DNA of 64,000 bases from Theropithecus gelada (GCF_003255815.1 NC_037669.1:127854086-127918085); one strand, 5' to 3'. Counted from the stretch's first letter, positions 10,755-23,216 are shown. Translations and numbers: made by a program. The notes: generated by a model not told the origin, from the letters alone.

Positions 10755-11790
10755 GACTCTTCCACCTCCACCTCCAGGAATCTGGAATAGAACTTACTTT
10801 CCTTATTTGGGGGACTAGGTATAGCCATCCTGACTGTTATATGTAAAACAAACCTAATAATACTCTGAGGGGTAGAGACAAGGGGTCAGACTGGGTAGGT
10901 CTTCTGGACCAAAAGAGTGACAGGGCACTAAGTTTTGTCAAATTTATTTTTGCCATATGTATCCCAGATTTGATGCTGAAGAAACCAGCAACCTGAAAAT
11001 AGCAATCGGCAGAAATAAAACAAATAAGAATAAGAGAAATATTGCTCTTTCTTGTCTAAAAACCAGGAAAGATACAGTCTATACAGATCTATCTGTATAG
11101 ACAAAAATATTTAGGAAATAACTGCTTTCCTGCAAACACCACAGAAAAACTGTGGTCCCTACCCCTAGCCATACAGTAAAGGCAGAGTGATGATCTTAGA
11201 CTTCCACCTTAGTTACCACCATAACAAAATCCCTCCTCACACATTCAGCCTCCACTGGAGTGGTTTTGCAGGAGGTCATGCAGGGAGTTAGAGTTTTCCA
11301 TGTCCATGGAGATCACAACGGGAGCCTGCACTTCTCCCTTTTCACTGGATGGTGTCATAAGTGGCCTAGGAAACAGTATGGGCTTATAACACTGCCCAGC
11401 AGTGATGAGGTTGCTATTTCAGGATATCAGTGGAGACCATGTGGAGTGAGTAATGAGGTAATCCTATTCCTTGCAGCCAGAAAGGTATCAATGGAGGCCT
11501 ATTAGAAAGCCACAAATCTTAACCTTGTTCAGCAGCAAAAAGGCTACCCCATTATAGGTATCAATGAAGTCCTTGTGGGGACCCTAGAATTCTACATTCA
11601 CCTGGAAAAAATAAGGTGACATCCTCTACTTCTCTTGCTAAAAAGATGTTAGAGAAATCAAGCTAAAACAGAAGATGTAAATAAAAACCAGAACCTCACA
11701 ACATAATATCCTAAATATACAGCTTTCAATTAAAAATCGCTCCTCATGCCTGGAAACAGGAAGATCTCAAACTGATTGAAAACTATACAC
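10755..11790 (+). mobile_element. L1M 5' UTR / 5' region
   Basis: The 3' part carries wording of old L1 5' regions: CTAAAAAGATGTTAGAGAAA, CAGAACCTCACAACATAATA, and GAAACAGGAAGATCTCAAAC. The 5' part (10755-11580) is GC-richer than its surroundings, as expected for that region. No ORF1 or ORF2 follows; the sequence changes straight to L1 3'-end wording. Confidence 0.6.
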
Positions 11791-11955
11791 ACATATTGTA
11801 CCAATATCAATTTCCTCCTTTTGATACTGTATCATGATCATGTAAGATGTAACCACTAAGAAAAACTGGTGACATGCATTGATCCTCTCTGTACTATATT
11901 TGCAACTTCTGTGAAGGCATAATTACTACAAAATGAAATATTTAAGGAAAAGATA
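11791..11955 (+). mobile_element. L1M 3' end joined to the 5' region
   Basis: AATATCAATTTCCTCCTTTT, TCATGTAAGATGTAACCACT, and CTCTCTGTACTATATTTGCA follow the L1MB/L1MC 3'-end pattern, sense on +. It sits immediately after the 5' region, so about 5 kb of coding sequence is absent. Confidence 0.65.
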
Positions 11956-14434
11956 GCACAGTAAATAGCAGGTGTAGTAATCTGCTGTTAACACACTTGT
12001 TTTCAGTAATCTGCTGCTAACACAGAGCCTTTTCAGATAATTTTCTAAAAAAAATCTTTTATATTCTCAGAATGGAGGTTTCACAATATATAGAAGAATA
12101 TGGGTTTTCTTTTTCTCTACTAAGGGGTGACTAAATGAAGATTATGGGGAAAAATATCAAATTAAAGTTCTCACACCCCTGAGCCACCAATGTAATCAGT
12201 TAGTATTGCTACTTGTCCCCTGACCTAAATGCTATAGACACATGCTCAGTTGCCTATTTTGTAGCCCAATTGAAAAGTATAATAGACACATAAATATGAG
12301 CAATATGGAATTATTTCTCTTCCTGGGAAGTGTTGAATTATTGCAAAATTGAATATATTTTAAAATCCTGCTTATAGAATACAAATAATTTCAATTAATG
12401 TTTCACTACACAACTGCATACTTATTTTAGTTAGGTGGACAATTTATTTTACCTAGAAATATGATATTAATTTTTCCAAAGCAGTCTGCATTGCAATGAA
12501 TAACTTTGTGAATCACTCCATGTTAATGTTTATATTTGGCTGACATATTTCTCTGCTGCTGACAGTTCATTTCTCTAGGATCAACAGCTTGTAGACAAAA
12601 GGAACATTTTTCTTTCTGCACTAGCAGGTGCACAAGTAAGATGTCAAATTCAGTGAACATTTCTCTACCCTTAATATGCTTCTTAAAATTTGGGATGTTA
12701 AGTCATATAAATATTCCTTGGGTTATTATTTTATTACCAATGCTATCTCTCAATTATATGCCTGGCCCATGAACTATATGAAATGTAGAAACAGCTCATT
12801 TCTTAAATATTTCAGTTGGTACTTCTGTATGTAACCCAATAAAAAGGACATTTTGTTAATCACAGTAGTGTTATCTCACCTAATATTATTAGCAATGATT
12901 TATTTATAGCTAATATACAGTTAATATCCAAAGTTACCTATTTTTTTCTAAGATGTATTTTGCTGTTGTTGACTTTACTGAAAAATTATGAGATAGTGTT
13001 TTAAATCATAAATTATTTTGGAAATTTATCCACTCTAGCTGTCAGAACATCAGTGACTCTTTAGCACTGTATACCTCTGAAATCTTTGTTCATTCTTCAC
13101 CCAACAGCAACTGTTCTTTGTTATTCTTTTTTTGAATCTGTCCTTGAACATGTGCAGTCTGTCCTGGGAGATGTGCAGTTGAGAACACTACTTGGAGAAA
13201 CTTCTAAGCAGATTATTAGGGCTCTTTGTCTGCCATTCTCTCCTCTTTGGACCCTACACAACAAATTTCAGCAAACTTAGCAAAGAGGGCACTCTCCTTT
13301 TGAGCTATACTTTTCTGAACAACAATTTGGAAACAACTTCCTTTGAGAAACCAAACTATGGAGACTTGTCCAGGGTCAAGAACGATGGTCTAGACTCTTC
13401 AAGTTTGCTTATTCTTTGATTTGCTAAAAAAAAGGTCTAAGTCTGAGGTCTTACACTGTTTACTGTGCTTCTAAGGAGGCAACCTCTTCTTACTTGTGCC
13501 TGCTTTACCAGGCTTCAAAGTACTCCATATATGTCATTTTAGGGTATTTCTGTGATCATATTTAGCCAAGGCCCACAGAACCATGTAGATGTAAACAGTT
13601 TATAGACAGACATACATTGGATTTTCACCTATATAAAAATTTGCTTAAATTTTGTTTGACTGATGATAACCTCATTACTTGACAATGAATTAATTTAGAA
13701 AGAATCAGTTGTGAGTTAATTATAATGTTCAAGGTACATATATTATAATTAATTTTACTACTGTACTAGAGCCATAATTAATATAATCCATCCTAAGACA
13801 TTAATGCAAATGAATAATTGCAGTTCTAGGCTCTTAGCCATGGACATGCAGATTAGTATTTGCAAAAAGATTATGAAAAACACTATGGACTACTAATATT
13901 TCACACTAATATTGATCTAGTTAATCTTTCACTTTAAATTTTATCAATAATATTTTCTAAATTAAATTAATATGCTCAAGAGAAAACAAACTTTGGAAAC
14001 AGTTTATAAAAGACTCATATCTTAATTTGAAATATAAACTGGTTGTTAAATAAATTTCTATTTTATTTTTAAAAATTCATTTAAATAGAGTGAGTTCTTA
14101 ATTATTCGTGTCATTAGGATTTGAAAGAAAGGTAGAATGTTAAAGTGTTTTGATTGATAAGCCAAGTTGCCAATGTTTGATAACTATGTAAAATTGTATC
14201 TGGATTTTAATTGAATATATATTTTATGGTAAAAACTAAGATTAATTTTATATCATATATGTAATCAAGTAATGCTAAGGTTAAACATTCTTATATGATT
14301 CTGGATTGTCATAGTAGATAGATCGAATGAACAAATTTTCTTAATGGAAATGGTCAAATATAAAATGAATATTTAAAAATTTCTAAGTAACATATTGTTA
14401 TGAACAATAACACCTAACTAGATGTTATTTTTCT
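11956..14434. other. AT-rich DNA, mostly unique
   Basis: No gene recognised. A 29-bp-spaced duplication of AGTAATCTGCTGTTAACACA lies at 11976 and 12005. Small open frames at 13086-13419 show no domain, conserved motif or splice context. Confidence 0.5.
11976..12033 (+). repeat. Short tandem duplication (about 29 bp)
   Basis: AGTAATCTGCTGTTAACACA is followed 29 bp later by AGTAATCTGCTGCTAACACA, and the following T-rich tails also resemble each other. Confidence 0.75.
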
Positions 14435-14798
14435 TGTTATAGGCTGAATTGCTTCCCCTACAAAATTCATGCATTGAAGCTCTAACCCCAAGTACCTCAG
14501 AATGTGACTCTGGAGACAGAGTTTTCAAAGAGGTAATTAAATTAAAATTAGGAAATTAGGACCTACAGAGAGACACCAGGAACATTACCCCACACAGAAA
14601 TGACCATACGAAGAGGAAACAAGAGGGAAAACATTTCCAAGTCAAAGAAAGATGCCTCAGAGAACACCAACCCTGCAAGTACCTTGATCTTGGATGTCTA
14701 CCCTCCATAATTGTGAGAAAATAAATTCCTGTTGTTTAAGCCACCCAGTGTTTGATATTTTGTTATAGGATTCTTACCAAACTAACCAAACTAATATA
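14435..14798 (+). mobile_element. MLT1-like MaLR LTR
   Basis: Starts TGTTATAGGCTGAATTGC, continues with CCCCAAGTACCTCAGAATGT and CTTGATCTTGGATGTCTACC, then ATTGTGAGAAAATAAATTCC (polyadenylation-type AATAAA region) and GTTTAAGCCACCCAGTGTTT, and ends CTAATATA. Sense on +, near full length, no internal region. It resembles the LTR at 61585-61966. Confidence 0.75.
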
Positions 14799-15148
14799 TC
14801 TCCTTATACAATTATTGAAGTTAATGTTAGGTTTTCTAGTAAGAAGGATTTATAATTTTTAAAATAAAATAATGATCTTAATAGCTGTAAATTAGAATTT
14901 ATTGAAGAAATTAAAAGAGACAATACACCTGGAAATAATATAAAGTTTACTAGCTTTTATGATCTTATTTTATTGAATATAGATCTTTTACATCCCATCT
15001 GTGTGCTCGTTCATTTAATTTAACAAATATTGTCACTTAGTTTTCAGAAAACTGCAACATTTGTCTCACCTATGAAGTCTCTAATATAGCTTCAGAAAAG
15101 TAATGAAGAGCTCTATACTATCTGATGGATCAGGAAAAGTCAAATAGA
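14799..15148. other. AT-rich DNA without recognised features
   Basis: Nothing recognisable apart from AT-rich unique sequence. Confidence 0.5.
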
Positions 15149-15170
15149 GGCTGGATGCAGTGGCTCATCC
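15149..15170 (+). mobile_element. Alu 5' head remnant
   Basis: GGCTGGATGCAGTGGCTCAT is the first 20 bases of an Alu. The rest of the Alu body is absent and the AAAG tract begins 2-3 bases later. Confidence 0.8.
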
Positions 15171-15172
15171 CT

Positions 15173-15200
15173 AAAGAAAGAAAGAAAGAAAGAAAGAAAA

Positions 15201-15268
<68 letters not shown>

Positions 15269-15348
15269 GGGAAAGAGGGAAAGAGGGAAAGAGGGAAAGA
15301 AGGAAAGAAGGAAAGAAGGAAGAAAGAAAGAAAGAGAAAGAAAGAAAG

Positions 15349-15427
<79 letters not shown>

Positions 15428-15496
15428 AAAACAAAAAGAGCAAAGAAGGAAGGAAGGAAAGAAAGAAGGAAAGTAGGCAGGAAGGCAGGCAGGCAG
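15173..15496 (+). repeat. Long (AAAG)n / (GGAA)-interrupted tetranucleotide tract
   Basis: Over 320 bp of AAAG units, interrupted by GGGAAAGA and GGAAGGAA variants and closing with GGCAGGCAGG. Because four-base repeats rarely form stops, long open frames exist on both strands here (up to 190 codons, lysine-rich or Phe/Ser/Leu-rich). They are not genes. Confidence 0.97.
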
Positions 15497-15682
15497 AGAC
15501 ATCTATTAGGGAAGTTTTCAACCGAACTTGAAAAATGGGAGGAGAAAATCTTTAACATGCACATTGCATACTGTTTTCTACTGTTGGTTTATGAAATGTT
15601 TAATAACTATTTTCTCAGTGACTTTTGCTCATTTTTAAAAAGGAGTTGTATATTTCTTACTAAAAGTCTTTGTTTTTACTTT

Positions 15683-16548
15683 TGTTTATTTTTTTAATTA
15701 TCATGGATACATAATAGGTGCATATATTTATAGAGTTCTGTGACATTTTGATACGAGCATAAAATGCATAATAATCAAATCAGGGTAAATGAGTTACCCA
15801 TCGCCTCAAGCACTTATCATTTCTTTGTGGTTAGGAGCATTCCAATTCCATTCTTCAAATTATTTTTAAATATACTATAAATTATTGTCGACTGTAGGTG
15901 CCCTGTTGTCATAACAGCTACTAGATCTTATTCATTCTATCTACCTATATTTTTACACCCATTAATCATCCTCACCATATCTCATCTCCTTGCTACCCTT
16001 CCCAGCCTCTAGTAACCATAATTATACTCTCTAGCTCAATGACATCAATTGTTTTTATTTCAGCTACCAATCGTAAGAGAAAATATGCCATATTTATCTT
16101 TTTGTGCCTGGCATATTTTACTTAAAGTAATGTCCTCCAGTCCATCCATCTTGTTGCAAATGACAAATTTAATTCTTTTCTTTTTTTTAATCACTGAACC
16201 ATGTTCCACTGTGTATATACACCACATTGTCTTTATGTATTTATCCCTTGAAGGACACTTAGGTCGATTCAAAATCTTGGCTATTATCAATAGTTCTTCA
16301 ATAAACATGAGAGTTCATACATCACTTTGATATACTCATTTTTTATTTGGTGAGGTTGATTATTGACCTAGCAGTGGGACGGAAACATCATATGGTAGCT
16401 CAATTTAGATTTTTTTCGAGAAACCTCCATACTGTTATCCATAGCAGTCCTACTAATTTACATTCCCACCAACAATGTACAAGGTTTCCTCTTTCTCCAC
16501 ATCCTCATCAGCATTCATTATTGTCTTTTTTTTTTTTTGATAAAATCC
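15683..16548 (-). mobile_element. L1PB/L1MA-like 3' end, antisense
   Basis: Antisense 3' UTR (CATGGATACATAATAGGTGC, then CACCCATTAATCATCCTCAC) passes into the ORF2 3' end (ATGTCCTCCAGTCCATCCAT, AGCAGTGGGACGGAAACATC, TTTACATTCCCACCAACAAT). 5'-truncated at about 16548. A T-rich start at 15683 is the tail. Confidence 0.88.
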
Positions 16549-16702
16549 TCTTTCTATAAATTTCAAAAGTGTTTTTAAAGCATTGTGGATGCAATTTGTT
16601 TGCCAGATACATGATTTGAAAGTAATTCTTCTTCTGTAACTTAACTTTTCTAATCTTTCAACAGTGTTTTCCACACAGCAACTTATTTTTCTTAAATATA
16701 AT

Positions 16703-16704
16703 AT

Positions 16705-16743
<39 letters not shown>

Positions 16744-17022
16744 TTTTGAGATGGAATCTCGCTCTGTGGCCCAGGCTGGAGTGCAGTGGCGCCATCTGTG
16801 CTCACTGCAAGCTCCACCTCCCAGGTTCACGCCATTCTCCTTCCTCAGCCTCCTGAGTAGCTGGTGTCCACCACCACGCCCGGCTAATTTTTTTGTGTTT
16901 TTTTAATAGAGAAGGGGTTTCACCCTGTTAGCCAGGATGATCTCGATCTCCTGACCTTGTGATCCGCCCGCCTCGGACTTCCAAAGTGCTGGGATTACAG
17001 GCATAAGCCAACGCGCCCGGCC
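16703..17022 (-). mobile_element. AluY-like element with (TTTA)n tail
   Basis: A (TTTA)n tract at 16703-16745, the tail on the opposite strand, is followed by GAGATGGAATCTCGCTCTGT, ACTGCAAGCTCCACCTCCCA and CCTGACCTTGTGATCCGCCC, ending in CGCGCCCGGCC at 17022. Full length. Confidence 0.95.
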
Positions 17023-17129
17023 TCATTTTTTCAACTAGATTGTGTTTTCAGTGTCATGTCTAAGAACTCTACCTAACCCCTGAGCCCACAGGCACTTTGA
17101 GTGAAAGAAATCAGTTTCAATAGGTTGTA

Positions 17130-17340
17130 ATTCCATTTACACAACATTCTTGACAAGAAAAACAAATACTGACAGAAAAAGTGCAGTGGTTGCCAGTGGT
17201 GGAAGATAATGTGACTACAAAAGGGTGCTCTGAGGAGTTTTCTAGGGTGACAGAACTGTTCCGTATTCTGATCATCGTGGTGGTTAAACAAATCTATGCA
17301 TGGTTATAACTCATGCAACTACACAATTCTCCAAAAAATT
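17130..17340 (+). mobile_element. L1M(C/E)-like 3'-UTR fragment
   Basis: GTGCAGTGGTTGCCAGTGGT, TAGGGTGACAGAACTGTTCC and ATCATCGTGGTGGTTAAACA follow the old L1M 3'-UTR pattern. Both ends are eroded. Confidence 0.6.
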
Positions 17341-17615
17341 CAGCTTGCTTAATGTTAAATGAAAGCAAAAAAGTGCATACGTATAAAGCAAAAATATAAA
17401 TTGTTATCATAATATAAGTATATTGTATAGTAGATATTCCTTAGAAGTATATGAATGACAATTATCAAGAAGGCACAGTAATGGTGAATTAACATTAAAT
17501 TTATTAGATCTCAGAATTCAAAAGCATTGAATAAGATAGTTTTCATATTCAGAGACTGGTCTGATCTTACATATTAGTAAGTTCAGTGATGAACTTATGA
17601 AATTAAAATATATAA
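17341..17615. other. AT-rich DNA, unrecognised
   Basis: No gene or clear repeat. Confidence 0.45.
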
Positions 17616-17767
17616 GGCTTGGTGTGGTGGCTCATGTCTGTCATCCCAGCTACTGGGGTAGCTGAGTTAGGTGGATAGCTTAAGCCCAGGAGTTCGAGGC
17701 TGCAGTGAGCTATAATCATCTCACCACTACACTCCAGTCTGGGGAATACAGTGAGATTATATTTCTT
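17616..17767 (+). mobile_element. FLAM (free left Alu monomer)
   Basis: GGCTTGGTGTGGTGGCTCAT, CATCCCAGCTACTGGGGTAG, GCCCAGGAGTTCGAGGCTGC and CTACACTCCAGTCTGGGGAA give a single Alu-like monomer without the second arm. Its tail continues after the inserted Alu, at 18081. Confidence 0.85.
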
Positions 17768-18080
17768 TTTATTTTCTTTTGTTTTTCTTTATTTTCTTTT
17801 TGAAATGGAGTCTAGCTCTGCTGCCCAGGGTGGACTTCAATGGCACTATCTTGGCTTACTGCAACCTCCACCTCCCGAGTTCAAGCGATTCTTCTGCCTC
17901 AGCCTCCTGAGTAACTGGGATTACAGGCGCCCGCCGACATGCCCAGCTAATTTGTGTATTTTTAGTAGAGACGGGGTTTCACTGTGTTGGCCAGGCTGGT
18001 CTCAAGCTCCTGACCTCATTATCTGCCCACTTCAGCCTCCCAAAGTGCTGGAATTACAAGCATGAGCCACCACGCCCGGC
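17768..18080 (-). mobile_element. AluS-like element inserted in the FLAM tail
   Basis: T-rich tail, then GAAATGGAGTCTAGCTCTGC, CAACCTCCACCTCCCGAGTT, and CACCACGCCCGGC at the end. It is flanked by TGAGATTATATTTCTT (17752-17767) and TGAGACTGTATTTCTT (18081-18096), a 16-bp target duplication with two differences. Confidence 0.95.
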
Positions 18081-18096
18081 TGAGACTGTATTTCTT

Positions 18097-20914
18097 AAAG
18101 AGATAAAAAAAGATGGAAAGGAAGAAAGAAAACAAATTAAAACATGTAGTGTAGAAATTCCAAAAACTATTTGTTACTGCTTTATTAAGCCTGGGTAATG
18201 AAAACATACACAGCAGAAGGCAGTATTGGTATCAGAGTTTCTAATTTTTTTCCTTAAAAATCAACAACAAACATTTGTAAAATATTATGAATAGAAAATT
18301 TTAAAAAATCACAATACTGTGAGCAGGGACATAACAATCCCATATAACAGTAATTAAATATTTGAGACATGTTCCCTTAGTTTTTTCACATTGGCCAGAA
18401 GCCAAACTTAATGACAAGCAGGACGTAAGGGGACCATGCATTATAAAATGGGCATATAGGGCATATTGTAGCCAGTTCCTCTGGATGCAGTAATTCATGG
18501 ATTCTTGAAAGAAAGTGTCACACAGTCAACAATTATGTATTTGCTTGTTTGTCTAGCTGTTTATTCAATACAGGCTGAACTAATGATAACCTTAGATTAG
18601 ACATAAAATTATTTTTAATTCCTGATATTTCTTTTTTTTTCTTTATTTTCTGTTACTTGTTAGAATTGTGGGTTTAACAAATTTTCAGATCAGTGAATCA
18701 GTGAAGATAACTTCTAAATATTAATTAACTGTCTTTAAAAAGAGTACAAAACTCCTCATGCATGTCTTGAAAAAGAGTACAAACCCCCTTTTTTTTGTGA
18801 TTGCTACTAACATACTGCTGTAAATAAGGAAATGTTATTACTAGGAAATTTTCTACATGTATAAGGTTGAAAAAGACTGCATTCTCAACAAGAATAGTAG
18901 AAAATAGAAAAGCTTCCAAGGATAAATTAAAGGGGCAAAAAGCTTATACTGGTACAATGGCTTTAAAAATGTGATTGCTTTGAATTTATCAGTAGATAAG
19001 CAATGATACAAAAATAGGCTGCTAATTAATAAAGACAAGCTTAAAATTAATTAAATTCAAAATGCCTGAGTTGCTGAAACTACTTGTACAACTAATTTTT
19101 AAATTAGAAAAATGAGAGAAATTTAGGAAATAATGACATACTTGCAAAAATGCTATTGACCAACCCTGAGGGGAATTTTGAATATTTGAATAAACCTAAG
19201 TCAGCAAATTTAGATGATCTGTTTCCAAGGGCAAGGAACAAGTTTGTTACATAATATTGCACCTCTTTCTGTCAGTCACTGAATTGACAATAAATGTATA
19301 AAAATAATGTCAACACATCTATGTATAGGTATGTCTTCAATACCAATTATCTCAGTCATCTTAAATCCTACTTTTGATTCAGTATGTCTTTTAATGTATT
19401 GATTTTTTCCAGACCTCAAAATAAGAAATTGGGTACTTCTTTCTTTTCCAGTTGTTTTTCAAAATTGTCGTAACTGAAATAAAAGAGAAAATAACTTCTG
19501 AATTAAAAATACGGATACTGATGAGAAAGGGACAAAAATTCATGATGAGGACAATGAGGTGTTTTGTTTGTTCGTGTGGTTTTTCTTGTTTGTTTTTCAG
19601 TCTACTAAAATAGTAAGGAACTACTTTCGGAGGGGATGATACATAATCTGAAACTTCAGAAGTGAGAAGGATCTCACTATCTGAGGTACTGAGGGTAAGA
19701 TCATTCCAGAAAAAGAGAACAGTTTATCTAAACATTTGCAATAAAAAGCTTTGATGTTCAAGAAACGAAACAAGGTTTTCTTGGCTGAAGTTAAGTGCCT
19801 CCGAGTGATAGTAATAGGACAAAAGGAAGATAATAAGAGTTAGATTATGAAGATCACAGTAAGAAGTTTGAATAGAAAAGTGTACAATTTAGTATTTAAG
19901 TATATCACCCTTAAATGAAAACTACTTCAAGTTCTGGTTCCTTTTAAAGATTTTCCAGTGGCTGAAGAAGTTATGTTAACATGGTAGAATAGGTTTTTAA
20001 GACGAGACATAATGATAGAAATATATTAACTGATAGAACAAGCAGAAAGTATGCAGCATGTGTAAGTAATCTCAATCTCTAAATAGTAGTAGATACACAA
20101 TTGTAATAAAAAAAATAGATGACTTGTATAACAACTTTTGCCACAAATTCTAATGTACACTACTCTTTTTCTGTACTCCATGATTAATCCATTTAAGTGT
20201 TTTTGAAAATTTACAGAGAGTTTAAGGGTTAAAAATAAATCTATCAAAAATACAGCATGTCATTATTTTTATCTTATTTTTTGTTAGTGCAGTGAATATT
20301 TTCTTAGCAGAGTGATTATTTTGTAGAATGATAATTATGAACTTGAATGGTAGTGAACAATCAACACTAGCAGATCTTATCTCATACTATATAAAAAAAT
20401 AAATATTTCTTTAGCTCCTATTTGGAGATAATGTTATTATTCCACTGTTTACATTAAGTGTCAAGAAAGTTATATCAGATGTGATTTTAAAAGTTCAAAT
20501 CTTGCTCTAAAGGATGTTATTTACAGAAATGTTAATTCTGCAACTTTACATATGCCTAATACACATTGGCCTATGTTTGTGAGAATTTATATATATAATA
20601 ATTGTGCATATTATTTTATGTTTGTCTCTTTACTTCCTCTTCTTCCTATCTTATTTACATCACAAATATCATTATTTTTTAAATGAGTGACATAATGAAA
20701 ACAATAACTAAACAATAGTCTGAGCTCTAGTATCAATATGTTTCCTGTAACAACTGGTTGAGCATAAGAAAGTTATTAAGCATGAGGAACTTCATGGATA
20801 AAATGAAAAGTTATTATGGTGCATGAGAAATAGCAGGAGTCTTATAATCACAGGTAAATTTTTTGTTTGTTTCCAAATATTTTCTCTTGTTTCTTATTAG
20901 CTCTAAAACTCTTA
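18097..20914. other. AT-rich DNA, mostly unique
   Basis: No gene recognised. A local duplication of AAAAAGAGTACAAA at about 18737 and 18770 is present. A weak MIR-like stretch near 20420-20510 is too eroded to call. Confidence 0.5.
18731..18786 (+). repeat. Short local duplication
   Basis: GTCTTTAAAAAGAGTACAAA at 18731 recurs as GTCTTGAAAAAGAGTACAAA at 18763. Confidence 0.75.
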
Positions 20915-21045
20915 TTGGTTATTTAACTCCTTAAACTATCTTTTCTTCATCAGGATAACGGTATAAAGGCACTTTACACATGTTACTGTGAAGACAAAAT
21001 GAGATAATGGGTACTAAAGTGCAATATGACACTATAACAGATATA
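20915..21045 (-). mobile_element. MIR
   Basis: GGTTATTTAACTCCTTAAAC, TTTTCTTCATCAGGATAACG, AGGCACTTTACACATGTTAC and CAAAATGAGATAATGGGTAC read as an antisense MIR core. Ancient SINE, truncated. Confidence 0.65.
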
Positions 21046-21621
21046 TCTATATGTGAAAATTGATTATTTTAATTGAAAATAAATGTGTGATAAATACCTT
21101 ACCCCTCTTTATGCATTGGAGATTCTGTCATTTATTTTTATTATTTTTTGGCAGCAACAGTATTTCTATATATAGTTTTAAAATAATTCCCAATAAATTT
21201 AGTAGATAACTTCTCGTTTTCTCTCTCTTGATTTATTGGCCTTATTTCTTTTATTTTTATTTATTTTTTGTGTGTCAATTACCCGAGGAGTTTCTACAGT
21301 AATTAAATGGGTTGTATTGGTAGTATATATAAAGCAATTATATGGTAGTATTAGTACTAAGGGATATTTATACATATACATAAAGTATTTCCTACCTCTT
21401 AAAACTTTGTAGGATAGATAAAATATGTAATTCCTCACGTATCACAAGCCAAGATTTAAATATCAAAAAAGAATTACTCAAACAACAATGATATATGAGT
21501 TGTGAATATCCAGACAAATTCAAAAATTTGTTGGCATCTGGTGTAGGTGTTATAACTGGGTAGTTGGCATTAGTGATACATGGCATTCCACAAGAAGAAA
21601 ATAGTAAGAATAAATGTTAGG
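21046..21621. other. AT-rich DNA without recognised features
   Basis: Nothing beyond AT-rich unique DNA. Confidence 0.5.
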
Positions 21622-21916
21622 AGTCTGGATGCGGTGACTCACGCCTGTAATCCCAGCACTTTGAAAGGCCGAGGCGGGCGAATCACGAAGTCAGGACATC
21701 GAGAGCATCCTGGCTAACACAGTGAAACCCCGTCTCTACAAAAAATACAAAAAAATTAGCCGGGCGTGGTAGCGGGCGCTTGTAGCAGGAGAATGGCGTG
21801 AACCCGGGAGGCAGAGCTTGCAGTGAGGAGAGATGGCGCCACTGTACTCCAGCCTGGGCGACAGAGCAAGATTCTGTCTCAACAACAGCAAGACAACCAA
21901 AAAAAAAAAAAAAAAA
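21622..21916 (+). mobile_element. AluY-like element with an internal deletion
   Basis: CGCCTGTAATCCCAGCACTT, TCGAGAGCATCCTGGCTAAC, AAAATTAGCCGGGCGTGGTA. The right arm jumps from GCGGGCGCTTGTAG to CAGGAGAATGG, missing about 25 bases of the usual CCCAGCTACTCGGGAGG part. Ends in an A tail at 21916. Confidence 0.95.
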
Positions 21917-22335
21917 TCAGGAGACAGAAAGCCAATAGCTTTGGAGAAGTAAAAAAGGACCAGATTTGCTATAGTTGAATATAGGATAGCAAAAAGTCTA
22001 GAAAGAGGGTCTTGTACCCTAGCTGAAATTATTTGATTTTTCTCACAAAGTCAGTGATGGTGCCTTGGAAGAAATTAGGAAGTGCTATGATCAAAGTAGT
22101 GTTCCTGGAATATCAATCTGATGCTGTTATGCAGGACAGACTAGAGGAGGGAAAAAAAGCAGCTCTGGAGAGATATATTAGAAGGCTTCTTTGGCAGTCC
22201 AGAAATTAATGATTACCTAGACCAGGATATGAATACAACGAATGAAAAATGACAGGGTCTACATGAAATATGTATAACTGAAGATTGCGCAGATCTTGGT
22301 AACTGATTGGATCTGAGAAAGAAAGGAAGGCACCA
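21917..22335. other. Unrecognised DNA
   Basis: No gene or recognised repeat in this short stretch. Confidence 0.45.
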
Positions 22336-22788
22336 AAAATAACTATTGTATCATTAAAATGGCCATTCTACCCAAAGCAATCTACATATTCAACAGTACT
22401 CCTATCAAACTTCCAATGTCATTTTTTCACAGAATTAGGAAAAAAAAAATATTTTAAAGTTTATATGGAACCAAAAAGAGCCCGACTGGCCAAAACAATT
22501 CTAGGTAAAAAGAACAAAGCCAGAGACATCACATTACTGACTTTCTATAATGGTACAGTAACCAAAACTGCATGGTTCTGGTATAAAAGCAGAAACATAC
22601 AGAAAGGGAACAGAATAGAAAACACATAAATAAAGCCACATGCCTACAACCCTTTGATCTTTGACAAAATTGACAAAAGTAAGAAATAGAGAAAAGACTC
22701 CTGTTCAATAAATGTTGCTGGGGTAACTGATTAGCCATACACAGAAGAATGAAACTGGACCCCTATGTTTCACCACATACAAATGTAA

Positions 22789-22830
22789 TATGGGTAAAAG
22801 ATTTAAATATAAGACCTTAAACATTAAAAA
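22789..22830 (+). repeat. Source copy of a 42-bp templated duplication
   Basis: TATGGGTAAAAGATTTAAAT through ACCTTAAACATTAAAAA is normal L1 ORF2 sequence at this place. It recurs at 23217-23258 with one clear mismatch. Confidence 0.9.
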
Positions 22831-23216
22831 TCCTAGAGAAAAACTTAAGTAATACCCTTCTGGACATCAGCATTGGCAAATAATTTATTACTAAGTCCTC
22901 AAAAGCAAATTCCAGAAAAACGAAAACAAAAATGACAAGTGAAAACTAAACTGAAGAGCTTCTACACAGTAAAAGGAACCACCAACAGCATAAATAGACA
23001 ACCCACAGAATGGGAGAAAATATTCACAAACTATGCATCCAACAAAAGTCTAATATCCAGAATCTATAAAGAACTTAAGCAATTCAACTAGAAAAACACA
23101 AACAACCTCTTTATAAAATGGGCAAATGATATGAACAAACCCTTCTCAAACATATGAAAACATGCTCATCATCACTAATCATCAGAGAAAGGTATATCAA
23201 AACCACAATGAGATAC

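Noticed and set aside
15173..15496. CRISPR-like array
   Set aside because: No spacers between repeats; a simple tetranucleotide tract in a primate genome.
15125..15697. 190-codon lysine-rich open frame, with overlapping 116-144-codon frames on the other strand
   Set aside because: All arise from the AAAG tetranucleotide tract, which has almost no stop codons in any frame.
16664..16906. Alu-encoded open frames (also at 17751, 27897, 29814, 31170, 37350, 37424, 40131, 57435, 57620)
   Set aside because: They are translations of Alu sequence, with the familiar Alu peptide texture, and not genes.
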